A stretch of DNA of 47,265 nucleotides from Gnomoniopsis sp. IMI 355080 (lineage: Eukaryota; Ascomycota; Sordariomycetes; Diaporthales; Gnomoniaceae). Position numbers and translations under genes: made by a program. The stretch's first letter is position 1, and each line of letters starts with the position of its first letter. The stretch lies in assembly GCA_027946555.1 (NCBI GenBank), contig JAPEVC010000260.1, forward strand, positions 1 through 47,265, in the 5' to 3' direction. The notes beneath the pieces were generated by a model. It saw only the letters and a list, made by a program, of their open reading frames with translations, was not told the origin of the DNA and made no database searches. Positions 21,690 to 35,681 of this stretch are shown here, piece after piece.

Positions 21690-24600
21690 TGTGGATAAGT
21701 TGTGGTGGGGAACTTGGGTATCTCTGAAAACCAAAAACAAGAAAAAAAAGCTGAAAGATTAGACGGCGTGCGTTGGACCTGTAGAGATGATGAAAGCAGT
21801 GCTTATGGCCGGTCTGGTCTGTTGATGGATGGATGAGATCCAAAAGAGTCCAACTCGAATAATCAAAAGACGACAACAAGAGATGTGGTCTGATATGTGG
21901 TTGCGGAGAAGAGAGAGAGTTCAGGAGGGAAGGAGGGATGAGAGTTTGGGCCGGGTCGTACTTTATTTGTTTTTTTCGGGGGGGCCTGGGCACTGAGCCT
22001 TGGACAGCCTTGGGCTTCCTCACGCTCTTTTTGGTTGTGACCCGGGCTCTGCTGGAAGGAAGGGGGTGAATGGGGCCTGGCATACTGGGTCTGGGTCACT
22101 TTCCATTGCCAATGTCAACGAAAATGCTTGCTCGGTTTTAGCCCTGCACTGACCAGGTCCCCTTTCTTAATCACCCCTGCAAAGTCAGGGTCTTGGCCTG
22201 CAGCAAAACGGTCGAAGATGCCAGCCCCACTGAATACCGTCGCAGCCAGACCGTAAAAAAGAACCCCCAATCTCGCCCATCGCTTAGAGCAAAAAAAGAA
22301 GATCTTCACGAGCGGTCGCTTAGTATACTCGAGATTGACGAGACAATGTTACCGTATCGAGCTCTAATTTGTTCTTTTGTACGATATTGGAACGCATCTT
22401 ATCTTGTCCTTATACACATTCATGTCATGTCGTTAAAAAAAAACACAGAATGAGGTGGCCCGTGTTGGTGTGGGCGCTATGTACCCAAGTACCGGCGTCC
22501 CGAGTGTGGCAGGGATGAGGGAAGGACGTCAGGAGCGCGTTAGGCAGGGGCCCATTAAACCCATTTTCCCAAGGTAAAAGGTAATTTTAACGCTGTTGGT
22601 CTGTGCTGGCCTCCAAAAAAAAAAAGACGACGACGTCCTTCATCAGAAAGCCGACTTGCTGGTCCGGGAGATTACAGGTACAGACTGGAGGGTGCCTCTA
22701 TTAGGCACAGGCTCTAAGCGCCATACACACCTGCATGCTGCATTCCATGCCATGCCCATGTCATGCAATGCAGTAGGTGCTGCTCTTCACCCTCGGCTTG
22801 TCTGACACTCTTCTCTCTTTTTATTTTTGGGACCTTGTATTGGTGCAACAGTCGAGCCTCGACTCCCCCGAGGGTGTCCATACTCATCGAAGATCGCGAT
22901 ATCACCCTTGGCGCATCCCGCCGCATAAGAAAAGTGGGTGGTGGCTAGCCGACCAAGCAAATGTTCTCTACGCAGGTCGCCTCTAGAGTTATGGGGCCAC
23001 AGTGACCCACTGACTCCGTCGTGGCTATCTACTACGCAGTACTATTACTATGTACCATGGTAGCATAACACTATTTGATACTAGTAGTAGCAGCAGATCT
23101 CGGGACGGTTGACAGTGTGAAACGGAGGCTACAGAGTTGTGATTGTAATTGTACTGTATCATAGTGCACGAAAGTTCTTGTTTTCGATCGTCACTCCTCT
23201 CCAAGCGCCCGCCCCATCAGAGTACTAGGTATGCCGCGATGCCACCACAACCTAATGCACCACAACGACAGACGTCGACATCCTCACAGACCATCAAAAT
23301 GGCAACCTGGTGACTCCTGACCTGCTGGCGCCATTCGATAATTGTTCGACAACAGCACTTGTCTGCACCGCCAATTTAGCTGCAGCGCCATGCGATCTTT
23401 TGACTTCCCCATGCAACACCATGGCCGAATTGGGTGTGTCCTTTCTTTGTCGATCGTTCAACGATTTGATCTTGTCACTCCGTCCTGGCGAATCATTCGA
23501 CGACCTTCGCACCGCCGTTCATCATGGGACGGAGCAGGTGTCGATCAAGAATGGTAAGGATGGCACCTCCCAGAAAAGAAGGACGAACCACAGCCGCTGC
23601 GCCTATCGGAACATGATAGTCCCAGCACTAATAACAACCAAACATTGATGAATTACCGATCCGGATATGGCGACGATGGGAGGACCTTTGCTCTCAGGAG
23701 TTCCGAAATCAGAGCAACTTCAAAGTGGACAGCTCATCCCCTTTTCTACCCTCGGGGCTACATTTCTGCTACATTTCGCGGCCCCATCGCAAAAGCCACA
23801 AGCTCCTCCCAAAGAGATTCGTGTCTGGTCGCCTCATCTCAAGAAGCAATCAACCACAGACCCACTAGACTGCAAACGGGTTGGCATGTCGCCCTCCGGC
23901 ACTCACAAGCAGCATGAACAATGTGAGACATTGTGGTCACCAGTCTCAAAACGGAGTCTTTGACGGAGAGTTTAATTGCAACGGCGCATTACGGACACCA
24001 TGGCTCCACTGCAACTGTGGGTACATCGCTGGCCTGTCCCGGCTGCAGAGCCCGACGACCACGGCAGCCACGACAGGGAACCCCCCTGCGCACGCAAATT
24101 TCGAGAATGATGCCCCTGCCGGACTATATTGGCCTCCTGCTATCTCGATGGAACCTCACAATATATTACCTGTCCCAGCGCCTTCTAGAGTTGGTGGGCC
24201 GTGTCAGACAGTCAGTGCCAGCGTCTACTAGACATTACACACTGGAGGCTGTCACGCGACGACATTGTGAAAGCTATTGTCTCCTCGAGGACATACGAAG
24301 AGCTTCCGACTGCTGTTACGACCACTGCACCAGGACAGTTGAGGTTGGGAACCTCGTTTGCATTCCGTCTTGATGGGCCGTTGAGAGCGATCCCGACCCA
24401 GGGCCCACACTTCCTGATCAACGACTTGCTCGCCAGAAAAGGAACAAATCGCCAACCGTCCTTCCACAACCGGCACGACCTTGATCCTACCGTCGATGGC
24501 TCCTTTTTCTTCTCCTTTTGGCCCACGACGGCCGAAAAACTCCTCTGCCGATGGTTCTTTGCTCACGAGAGCTGCGAGTACGGACCAGATTCGGCTGTCG

Positions 24601-27600
24601 GAGGAGCCATGACCTTTGCTGTCGAATAGGGCCTGCTGCTTCAGCACTTGTGAACAATTGGTTTGTGTCCACAATAGGCGGCATACCGAGGTTGCGCTAT
24701 GAACGTTGACGACGTCTCAGGTGTTTCTATTTGCGGGCTGACCCGGTTCAGCGGCCATGCAGCTGCAAGGCCAGGAAACTTTCCGCCAGCGCTAGTTGGA
24801 TCACCGTCTTAGCCCCATCACGCAGTACGGAGTAACGCGAGTCTGTTCGCGAACGACTTGGGGAGAAATCCAAAAAAAAAAAGAAGAAAAAAAGGGGGGG
24901 CTCAACTGACAAGCAGAAACCACATTGTGGAACCTGCTGCATTGGACACAAGCTGCTTGCCCTGCTTGCCTTTGCCTGGCGTCTAGTAGCCGCTGCTGTG
25001 CTCTACCCGAGACAGCAGTCCCCACTGGGACAATAAGCGCTTCTGACAAACCATTGCGACTACAAGCGATCCATTTCTGGACGAGCGTTCATCAACGGCA
25101 GCACCAACTCCAGCACCAAAGCCGACGTTAGCGCTCTCAGTGGCCAAGGCCGCTAAAGAACAGACGACGTTACAAGGACAAAACGGCCTGCGAACATGTG
25201 TTCCCGATTTGATCGGCGACAAGCGCTATACCAGTACCGCCATACTAGGGACAACCTGTCTATGTCTGCCGACGCATGATGCTTTCCCAATCTTTCAACG
25301 ACGTTCCACCACCTGTTCGGATCAAATGACGAAATAAGAGACAGCAGCATTTATGCCCTAATGGCTGCTTCGCTTTGAACCAAGTGGACGGCATGACTCC
25401 AATTCATCATCACGGCGACTCGCAAGCGGGCTTTGTAGATGCAACTTTCGACTCACCCTTGATTATTTAATAGGCGACGTGGCAAAGCATCAAATCGCCT
25501 CGCCTACTTGCACCAGCCGCTATGGAGTGCCAGTCGATTTCTTGCCCTCTGCCTTCACCCGGTTGCACGGTCAAACACAGGAAAGCGGTCGTGACCGCCA
25601 ACCGCGTAATCTGTGTACATTTCGCCGGCTACCAAGCCCTTTTCCCAGCAGCGCGGCCCCCAAATGTGCACCTGCACTGCAGGCTGTTGATCACCACCAC
25701 CGTAGAGAAGCCTTTTAGTACCCCAGGCGTCCACGTTATGGTATCCTTGTGCAAAACACTAGCTCACCAACGGCAGCTAAAATAGCTCTGATTTTTGACT
25801 TTTTGACTCCTGTGGGCGTGATTAGGTATGACGTGATGAAATTTGAATGTCTCGTGTGTATCTTTGGTACGCCGGCATTGAAACGATGCTTATCACGATG
25901 CCCTCCCGAACTTGACCGGGGACCTCCAGGCTTACTTGCGGGTATTCTGAGAATGTTTCAACGGGAACAGCGAAACACAGAGCCTCTCTCTACCTGCCGC
26001 CTTCATATGCGCCCGCGGATCAGATCACTATTTCAGCTTTTCGAGAAGCGGTCAAGTAACACCACACTAGCCGTGGTGGAGGATCATTGAACAGAAGCAT
26101 TCTTCAACATGGAGTCCAATCGCCGGCGCTTCTCACTTCTGTGGCGCGCAAAATACGACGTCTCCTACCTGGCTATCTAGGTGTCATCGGCTATCTTTTA
26201 CGTTCACGCTTGCCAATTTTCGTAATCCTAGGATCACCTCACAGTGTGTTTCCTTACGATATGCATTGTGCCTGAGCTTTGCTTTGGGAACACCAACATC
26301 ATGTTTCACATTTTGCCTGCATGATCAAATCGAAATCCTCATCTGCATGTTTCTCGTTGTGGTCCCGTCTATTCATCCAGCGCCACAATCAATGTTCCAG
26401 GGTGGCATAAGACTGATCAGCCGACCACTCGTACGAGTCGATGCGACGTCCTTCTTTGGAGGGCGGCCTGGTGGGGTCTGGCCCTGTGGAGATAAGTTTC
26501 GCCAGTGGGGCGGGAATTACAGGCCTGCATTCCGTACTGTTTACCCTTTCGTTCCCGTTGGCTAGCTAACCCTATTAGGCAGCGGGAAAACGGGTTCGTG
26601 AAAATTTGAGCGGGCCTTCTGGGCAGTCTGGCCATCTGGTTTTTTCCTTTCTCGTTTTGTGTGTATGTGTATTTGTTTGCGCGAAGGGAATCAAAAAACC
26701 GCTGGGGTAGTGGAACGTGCCGTGGGAAAGGGGGAGCCGAGGGCGAGAAGAGCCTCATTTCCTCAAACAGCTTTAAGCACACGAACGTGCACCGGTGGGC
26801 GAGGGCGTCAAGCTTGTCCATTTAGCCTTTGTTTGTCCAAATACATAGCTAGGTAGGTAGGCACGTAGCAAAGGCATCGGCTAAGCGTTTGTTAGTGGCG
26901 TCCGTTTCTCTTGTCATGCAAGTGCGTGGCACGAGCAGCTTGCATTGCATTGTCCCCCGGACATCTATCTATGCATTACAGGAGAAGAAGTGCCAAGCTC
27001 TTTTGTGCGATCGCAGAATAACAAACAGAAAGAACTTGTTTACAATCAATAGTGACAAGACCACTCCTTAAAAGCCGATACTAAGCATCCTTCAAGATGG
27101 TTGGATGGTAAGGAGACTTTGGCGCTACGGAACGGTTGGTGGACAAAAAGCGCACGACCGATTGCCATTAGATATGCTTTTCGATGCCTGCTCGTCGAGG
27201 TTCCCTTGTCCCTCTCCACATCCCGTCGAAACTGCTCGGCGTCCGCTTGCTTGTGTCTTGGCGCCCGTACGGAACTTTGGCACCTTGAGGGTTCGCCGGG
27301 CCCTTGGTGCAAGTAAAATAATGGAACTTCTTCAGAACACGCTCAGCTTTCCGGCGACCTGTGTTGCCAGTCCCGTGGGGTAAAAAAAAATTGAAATGCA
27401 CGGCCGCGGCATGTCCTGTCTAGCATAGTCAATTCACAGGATTTTTGGCCTCCCAATACCCGGCGCGGGAGATATCCAAATTGGTCCAGACCTCTCTTCC
27501 AGCCCACGGGCAAAACCCACGACGCAGGGCCAGATCCGACAGACAAACCCTCTCTCTTCCCTGACCGCTCTTTGATAATGTCTTTTACTGGCTACAGGGT

Positions 27601-30600
27601 AGGCTCAGGAACCATCTACTCCATGTCGATTCCTCTCTATCTTTAGGTTTCCCGTGGTTGATCGACAGTTACCCTGAGTCGACTGCAGGAGGGCCATGGG
27701 GATAATATTGAACCATCTGATATGCCCCAGGGAAGCAACTGGGGCAGTGTTGGCCTTGATTTCTTGTCTTGATGCAACCGCGCGGTGGAGGTCACGAGAT
27801 ACAGAGCTGCTGACACCACCTTCGGGGGGTTCATGCAGCCTGCCACACTTCGCAACGGCCGCAGCCCACAATCAATGGGGCGCCAACCGATAACCGGCAA
27901 TCTAGTAAAGATTGATGATTTGTGCAGCATGGCTTGGTATCTCTAGTCTCTTCAGCTAGACATCCCATCTGTCCACGAAAGCCAACCAACAAGACAGCAG
28001 TATATGATCGGCCGAACTCGGTAGCTGTCAATGAGGGGCTCGACGTGTTTCTCCCCCCCTCTCTCAGAATAGACCTCCGTACCAGACCATTCCATGCAGA
28101 CTTGACTCGCCATGGCAGAAGGTATGACGCCCTGTTGCATGTCCTTGCTGCCGAGATGGTGTGGTAGCCTGCAGCAAACTCCGGGGCCTCGTCCTTTGAT
28201 GCTCCTTGGCAAAGCATCGAAACAAGACGTTCAAGACGACTATGCAAGGTGCTGCGTCTGCCAGTCATGTGGAAGTCAAGAATTCTCATGCACGCCATGT
28301 GCGTGATCGAGGGTCATCGGTCCCTTTTTCCAAGACAATCTTCTAGTGTGCCCGTGTCGATGGATTTTTTTTCGGTTTGGGTGGCGGCGGCTTTCAGGCC
28401 CATGTGGTCGTCCCGGGATTTTTTTGACACCCTTCCATTTTCTCCAACTTCGTCCGTACGGACCGAAGTCTCCCACCGCCCACCCGCTTGACAGCCCTCC
28501 ACACACACAGACATACTTACGCTCTCACTCCCCAACGCCACTTTTTTTTTCTGCGCCGCGCTTGTCTCGCCAATCGTCCTTTCGCTTCTTATCTTAGCGG
28601 GGATGTGTTCCGTGTCCCCCGGAGGAGGGGTGAGAGGTCAGGTGTCTTGCGCGTGTGTTGTACTGACGCTTGAAGTTGTGGAGGGGCGGGTGTTGGCGAG
28701 CTCTGCATTGGTGCAGCTTATGGGGTAAGTGGCGAGTATGACCGCGCCGTTGTGCACATCACGTTGGTTCCCGGTGGAGAAAAAGACAGAAGGAGGGGAG
28801 AAGACCGCTATTATTGCGGACGCCGGTCATCGTTGAGACTGGTCAAGCTCGGCAGTGGAAAAAAAAAAGAATAAGTGGGCTGATGTAGGCACGTGTTGGC
28901 AACAGGCCTTGGCTAGTTGCCACTCCACTGAGGCTATTCGCGGTGATCAAAGCTCTGGATGGCAACGGGTATCTTTGCGATGCGCGGGCCCACGTGGAGG
29001 TAAGGATGCCCAATGGGTCCCAGAGAACTGTGGAAAACGCTCCATGGTGTGGATTCCCATCATTTCGAGCTGTGCCAGGGTCCGAAGTACGAAAATGAAC
29101 GCTTTGACATAGTCGACGCTTCCTCCATGTCTCGCTCATCGCTTTGTTTCGTTTTGTCCAGCGGGCAAGATGTTCTCGCAACTTGAGCCGTCGGTTCTTG
29201 CTCAAAGTTGAGGCACTCACGACCTCTGGAGCGGCTGATCGGTGTAACAGCAAGTTGTTTCCATCTTCCACTGTCATCGCCTCGAGGTCGGATCCCCTAG
29301 TTGTCCACGGGAAGTGTCACACTACTTGCTTCCTGACTAGCTGGCACGGTCCACTGCTTGTGTAAGGCCTCGCTCGCAAGTTGTTCGAGGGATCTGTCGG
29401 AAGCATTGGTCAGCGCGCGGCTCCCCGATCTGGCAAGAGATCCAGGAGAACCGCCTTAACGATACTGGTCTTGGTCTGCCTTTCTCCTCTGTCTGCCTTG
29501 ACACGGGGCGTGCTTTGTGAATGTCCTTACATCTACTCTAGCCGGCAGTGGGCATAAAGCGGAGAAGACCGATACTGCATGGCGGTGCTCGAGGGTTGGA
29601 GGCCCTAGTAGGTAGGTAGACAAATGGTGACTGGCGTCGAGAAGCAATTATTGGAGGAGGCTTGAGATTGAGCATACCAAGTGGTGGCTTTTGGGACAGG
29701 AAGCCGCCAGATCAGACTGGCTTCTGCTGTTATTCTTTTGGCTTATTATGTTATTCTCGATGATACCTTACGAGCTTGAACTGATCCGCATGAAACTTGA
29801 ATACTCAAGGCCGAAGTGTTTGTTGGGTCCAGCCCTGTATTGTTCATCGTCGATTTTGCAGAAGTCCTTGCCTGTACAAGTACACAGTAGGTAGTAGGCA
29901 GTAGGTGCCTCTTTCCCTTCCGCAAACTGTGGTCATAGTGGCGCCGACAAGTCGCCTGACGTAGCATTTTTGATTCATCAGCCACGCTGTCGTTTGTTCT
30001 TGGCAGCTGTCCAGCGACGATAATTCCAATAGAGTCGTCACATATGTGATAGGGTCCAGCCGTCTTCCTGGTCCAGATGCATATGACAGGACAACGAGAG
30101 CAGAACAACTTCAAGTTTGGTTGCTGAACACAAATCCTGAATGTTTCTATTATTGAGGAGGGAATACACAGGATGCTCGGTACGTCTCCACTGACGGAGG
30201 GCCTAGTCAACCTCTCATAGTTGTTGATAGGCGTCACCGGCGCTAGCCTCTGGCTCATGTTGACGGCTGATATGGCCCTTTAGGCCAGAGTCTTCCGCTC
30301 TTTACTTTTCTCCTTTACAACCACAAAGAACAGATCAACGAAACAACAGTTTCTGTCTTCAATAAGAGTATTTGGTATATGCCTGGCGACCTCGATCATC
30401 CGTCTAGGCCAATGCTGGCCAGTGGCTATCTGCTACTTCTAGATCTTTGCTCGTCTCGTTTCCGGACTTGCGGCTTCTCATTTCGCTCGGGTTTGCCATG
30501 TACAGGCCGGCCTGCAGCAGCGTTTTGGTCTGTCTATCTGGTGAATAGCCAATTCTGTCACCACCTCCGTTTGAAATCTCGCTTGTTCTTGTCGTCCTCA

Positions 30601-32356
30601 CCATGATGAAAATTTGCTGATGGATCTGGTGTCCGTCGAAGAACATCGTCAGTGATCGGATGGGTCTTCTCGAAGCTTCTCGTTCATCGAAGGTACTTGC
30701 GCGTTTAATGAGGTGTAATCGCCATCACCGCTATCTTTGGTCAAGTTCATGTGCCTTGACTACCTGGTTTCTGGTAGTGGGAGGTTTACAGTCCTTGTGA
30801 TGAGCTTCTAAAGTTCTCTTTCCTTCTTTCCTTTATTCATATTGAGGGAGAGCAAGGCTGTCATTCTACCTGTGTCATCACATAGCGCAGTGCTTAGTGG
30901 GGGCTGTCTGTCTGGGAACTGAGGTCCATTGCTCACAGTATTGCTGAACCTTCAGCATCTTCGGCCGGATTAGAACAACAAGCGTCTTGTTAAGTGAGGA
31001 TGGGCACTTATCAAAACAGCAGAGCAGTGGTTCCAGAATCATAGCCTGTCGCCTGTGTCTTCCACATCACATGCTAGACTTCCACAGCATATGCTAGCTA
31101 GGGCACGGCACATTGTGCTAAGGAAGCTATCCGAGTTAGAACGGGCACATGGGAACATGAAAGCAGTGATTACCAGAGAAGTGAACGGGTGAGGATATGG
31201 AACTGGCCATGGGCATGGAACCTTAGAATATAGTCATGAAGCACAAGGACATTATGGGGTTGTCTTCACATGAATCACTGTGAAGGATGCATCAATCTTG
31301 AAACTCTCATAGATCCCATTGAGCCCCTCCCATTCACATGCACTAGGTTAGTTACAATAGGCTGCCTAAGTATTGTTGGCGCACATTCTCGAATTGTCTC
31401 TCGACACCACGTGCGTACGATTTGTCCCATCGACGGTGCCACTTTTACAATTTGAGAAATCATAAATATATTTGATCGTTCACCTGCCCTTTCAGCCAGC
31501 ATTCCCTTTCTTCTCTTCGATTGTACCCAACCACTCCAGCATGTGCCTTGAGTTACCCAACTTCAGAGCTTGATTATAGGTATGTATCGTCGCCCATGAC
31601 GTCCTCTGTTCTCTACAGCCCCTATGAGCACTCAAAGTCACGTTTGATCAACTAGGCTTCTCCCAACTTGGCACAACATTTTCCCTCCCTGATTCCTCAT
31701 CTTCAGTCTTTGCTTGCGCTGTAAGGTCAAGACATTCTCTCTGCCCGATAAACAAAAAGCTTTCTGCTAGGACTTCAATCTATACCAGAGACAAGCCTCA
31801 TTCACTAGCCGCCCTGCTTCTAGCAAGGTCAGCATCTCATCCAGAATCATCCCCTTGGTCAGTTTAGGGAGAGGAAGTTTTCCTAAAGACTCTTCAATTC
31901 ACATAAATTTGCCCCACATCTCAAACTCTTCCTTTAAAACAAGCCCATCTCCATTTGTTTCTCTCTCCCATACATAGCACATCCACGTCTTGCATCCAAT
32001 TTCCATTGCCTCATCCTTGCATTCTTCTGTTCTTCAACCCCAACTCTGTGAGCTTTATTCCATTTTTGTCAGAGACACTCTTGACTTCTGTCTCTCTTTT
32101 CTTCTCTCCTCTCCTCTACCACATCAGCAACGACTACTTGCCCTCACCCTTTCACCATAAATCGTCTCAGCAAAGACTTTGCTGTAGAAGGGCTAGGACA
32201 CTCTGAGACCTGAACGATGTGCCCCACTATACCTCTTCCAAGGTTCATCTTTCTCATGCTCATCAAAGACCTAGACCACATCACTCTCTCGTACTAAAAC
32301 AATCGCTTCTTTGCAACACACGCCAGTCACTCAACTTGTGCTTCAAAGCAGCCAAC
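21690..32356. other. 10.7-kb stretch without a recognisable gene
   Basis: Flanked by the starts of two divergent genes. GC is balanced and there is no sign of an AT-rich, RIP-mutated block. The longest open frames (for example 23310-23648 and 24201-24629 on plus, 27831-28298, 28843-29277 and 29746-30258 on minus) show no known motif, overlap frames on the other strand and lack convincing starts or introns. Simple tracts: A-run before GGGGGGG near 24870-24900, A-run near 28860, T-run near 28545. The PH-gene promoter and leader lie in about 21690-22300, and the F-box leader in about 31900-32356. Small genes, long UTRs or non-coding RNA could be hidden here. Confidence 0.45.
31900..32356 (+). 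promoter_or_regulatory. Pyrimidine-rich leader of the F-box gene
   Basis: From about 31900 to the ATG at 32357 the plus strand is strongly enriched in C and T (runs such as CTCTCTTTTCTTCTCTCCTC near 32090-32112), typical for fungal transcription start and 5' UTR. The frame directly upstream of the ATG remains open back to 32219 without an ATG, so the start at 32357 is preferred. Confidence 0.4.
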
Positions 32357-34695
32357 ATGGTCTACCATGGTGAGAATGCCGTCAGGGCTGATCAGAGGCC
32401 CTTGACTTGGATGGGCTGCTCCGATGTGGATACTCGTCGAATGCAGCACGACATCGTCAGGGACTTCCACGCACGCTACGCCTTCACTGGCCCCACCAAA
32501 GCCGACCTTGCCCAGAAGCTTCCTGTTTCTTGGGTCTGGAATAAGGCCAAACAGGAGCAGCTTGAGAGACAGTTGCGTCTCATGCATTACACCGCCGATG
32601 GCGAGGGTTGCCGCCTCCTGGACCGGGACGACGGACGCCGCGAGACTTTGCTCAGGCCAGGCCGCAATACTCGGCAGACCGGGACCGCGACAAACGCTAT
32701 CGAGGCCGCCGAGGCTAACAAGTTCTACCCTCACCAAGACTACATGATCATGGAGGTGAGTACATGAGATCATACGCAAAAGACATAGATTTGCACGCTG
32801 CGCTGTGACGATGCTGACCGAATTTAGGCTGCTATGAAATGCGGTCCGGGATTTCCCTTTCCAAAGCCCAAATCTGGCGTCGTGCAACAGGCATTCTTCG
32901 ACGTTATCGGAACGCAAGAGATCCTCGACCTTATCCTAGACCACCTGTGCTACACAGACCGGGCATCTCTGTCGCAGTCTTGCCCCGAGGCAACTGTGGG
33001 TGTCAGCAACTTCCAGACAGTGTGGTTCGTCAATCATCAAGATTGCCGTGACGCAGAGTTCACGACCGATGAATGGGAGTACATTGTCGAGGCCAACGAG
33101 GTGTGGGACGTCCCAGCTCCTCGCGGAGCAAAGGTAAACATTTCCATCCCATCATGCATTTCCCAGACCAATCAGTCATGCGCTTGAGATCATTCGAAGC
33201 TGATGTCTTACTACTAGGTCCTGATGGTTACGATGTCTGCCTGTGAGTATCAGTCAGAGCACGGATGCAGACCTTACTCTTCATACATGGATATCGCCGC
33301 TGGTACACTTCGACTCTTGCGCGCCCTGGACAACACTGGACAGTACGTGGAGCAGCTTGTGCTGAAGAATGTTCCTTTCTTGGATCACAAAGTCTTGGCC
33401 GGCATCGTGGAGTTCTGCCCCAAATTGCAGAAGCTGGAGATTCCCGGCTGCGAGCAGTTCACCCTCTTTTCAGTCGCTCCATTCTTGAAGTTCCTCAAGG
33501 ACGTCCAATTGGAGCGTGGTCACCAGATCTACTTCGATGTTGCCCCAGCGTACTACAAGGGTGTCAGATGGAAGGACTATGTGTCGGACAAGATGCACAA
33601 GTCCACGCATGACCGCAAGGGAACCTTCGGCGTGGCAGAGAGCGACCCGGGTTGCGACATCCCTACCGCTCTGTGCAAGTTGCTGCTTTATGATATCTTG
33701 CCGGCGATGAAGGGTAAGTCACACTAATCAATCTAAGACCCTCCATTGCACGTGGCATGCGCTGACAATTCGTGGCAGCCGCTGGTCAACTACACATGGC
33801 CTACAGCTATTCTTCCCTGTTCCGCCAATGGTGCGAAGCGCTTCCCGCCCCTCGCTCGTGCGTTGCCTTAATCCTCGCCTGCTGGAAGGTGGACGAGAGG
33901 ATCCGTAGCTTCGTAGCTGCAGCCGAGAAAGAGTGGCGTGCTGCAGGTGGGCACTCAGATCTCGCCGACCCACCTCCTTTCCCAAGGGACAGCTGGCCTA
34001 CCTCGCTGAAGTCCAAGGTGTTCGAACTGGAGACTGTGCGTCATTGGACGGCTGTGAGAGCCGCGTGTGGAGACAATGGCTGGAAGCAGACAGCGGATCG
34101 CGGCTTCTACTCATGCGACTATCAGTGTACTGCGGCCAATTTCCTGCAGCACAGTCAGCGTATGATATGCGCTACGTGCGGCTTGAGCTTGGCACGGATT
34201 TTCTTCAACTCTTGCGAGAACTGCGAGGGGTGTAGACTGGAGGACCGAGTTATCTATCGGGAGGACGATCACCTACAGCACTGGAAGAGACAAGCCACAG
34301 CGGCCCTGGGTTACGGCACGGTGCAGGAGCCTTTCCGCACCAACACTCAAGCCAACTTCCCCTTCGCCGCTTTCAAACGCGACGAGAACGGCGATCTACC
34401 GGTCAAGACGCGTCGGGACTTTGTCCGCATTGTTGATACCGCTCCCAGCTTGAGAGAGTTCATCAACGCGGCCGCGCAGCTGGAGGTGAAGGAGCAGAGA
34501 GCAGGCTATCGCAAGGGTCGGAACACCATTCGCCAGCTTGATCACCCATACGCCAACACCCCGGCCCTCTACACACCCGGCGCGGAAATCCTAGCTCGCC
34601 ACCCCTACCGCCGCGCGCTCACTCATGACGATTACGCGAAGTCCGGCGGCAGAGGTTGGGAGCCTGCCAACAAAGAGACGTTCTTCAAGTGGTGA
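32357..34695 (+). CDS. F-box/LRR-like protein with cysteine cluster
   Basis: Four exons: 32357-32755, 32828-33133, 33218-33713, 33779-34695; 2118 nt, 705 residues. The F-box lies at about 161-200 (TQEILDLILDHLCYTDRASL), weak but in the expected pattern for Skp1 binding. Residues about 255-330 hold leucine-rich repeat-like strands (VEQLVLKNVPFLDH, CPKLQKLEIPGCEQF). The C-terminal half carries a cysteine set CDYQC (513-517), CATC (531-534), CENCEGC (546-552), possibly a zinc site. Such proteins act as substrate receptors of SCF ubiquitin ligases; the target is unknown. Fungi have many paralogues of this architecture. The C-terminus ends in a basic, Tyr- and Pro-rich stretch. Start chosen at the first ATG in the frame after the leader. 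Confidence 0.8.
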
Positions 34696-35681
34696 AGATG
34701 AAGCAGATGTTCTTGCTTCCCAGCGGCAAATCCTTGCACCTTTCAGGTCTTTCAGCGATTTTCACTGCCTTTTCACAGCGCTTTGGCGTACTTGTCTTTC
34801 CTCATCACTTCGTCAACCTTCCCCAAAGGATAAATCATTTGTCGTTCAAGAAAACCAGCGTCTTCATATTTGCATATAGCGATATGATCCAGGCCACAGT
34901 TTGATCAACCCAATGCTCGACAAGCCTGAAGCGTTTCTCAGCGACACTTCTTTGAAGGAATCGACCTAGCAACATCGCGCGCACACATGTTTCCTTTGTT
35001 TACGGCAACACATTTCTTCATTCCTCCTGCATTCAGCGAACAAATCCCCCGCATCGGCATTTCAGCGACAGATTTCCATTCAGTCTAAAGCGGTTCTTTA
35101 GAGCTATAAGCCGACAGCGAGCCGCCGAGTATTGGGATTTGATTTTGGTGCAGGGAGCAGGTTCTGATCGGTATTTCCTTCTTTCGTGAAAATAAAATTG
35201 GTTTCAATACATGATGCCTTCGTGATACTTGATGCACTGTGGGAGGGCTGTCTTCACTCACCACTGGATTCAGACGGACTGCTGCTAGATGTTGTCCATA
35301 TCACCCAGCAATTGAGAACAGCAACCTGCAGTGACCCACCTGTAGGTCGATACAGTCGACAGGCGAAGAATGATTTAAGTACGAGCGCAAGGTAAAATCA
35401 CGAGTACTTCATGTCACAGCACAAGCTGAGGTTCATTGTGCTCATCGCCATGGCTACCTCGTGAGTGTTGGAAGGCATGTCGTTGACGCACAGTGCTGTG
35501 GTGCCATTTGTGCGCCGAGTGCACTGTATTTGGTTGAGCCGCACATCAGCACGGACCACAAATGAAATGCAGGCGCATTTCCAAAGCTAGGCCTCGATTC
35601 AATTTTCCCAGTATTCGCCAATTGCACAAACACCCGTTCAACCCACGACCACCGCGCGACAAAGGCCGGGCAACCCCCCAA
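34696..35681. other. Intergenic
   Basis: About 1 kb between two plus-strand genes: 3' UTR of the F-box gene and promoter of the mitochondrial RGG protein. The frame of the latter is open back to 35562, but the upstream ATG there lacks targeting-peptide character. No other feature recognised. Confidence 0.45.

Noticed and set aside
23310..24629. Series of overlapping plus-strand open frames of 90-146 codons
   Set aside because: All frames and the opposite strand are equally open, no splice-joined product shows a known motif, and starts lack context. Listed as unresolved inside the 10.7-kb spacer.
29746..30258. 170-codon minus-strand open frame
   Set aside because: No recognisable domain, no signal peptide and no promoter-like leader; treated as chance.
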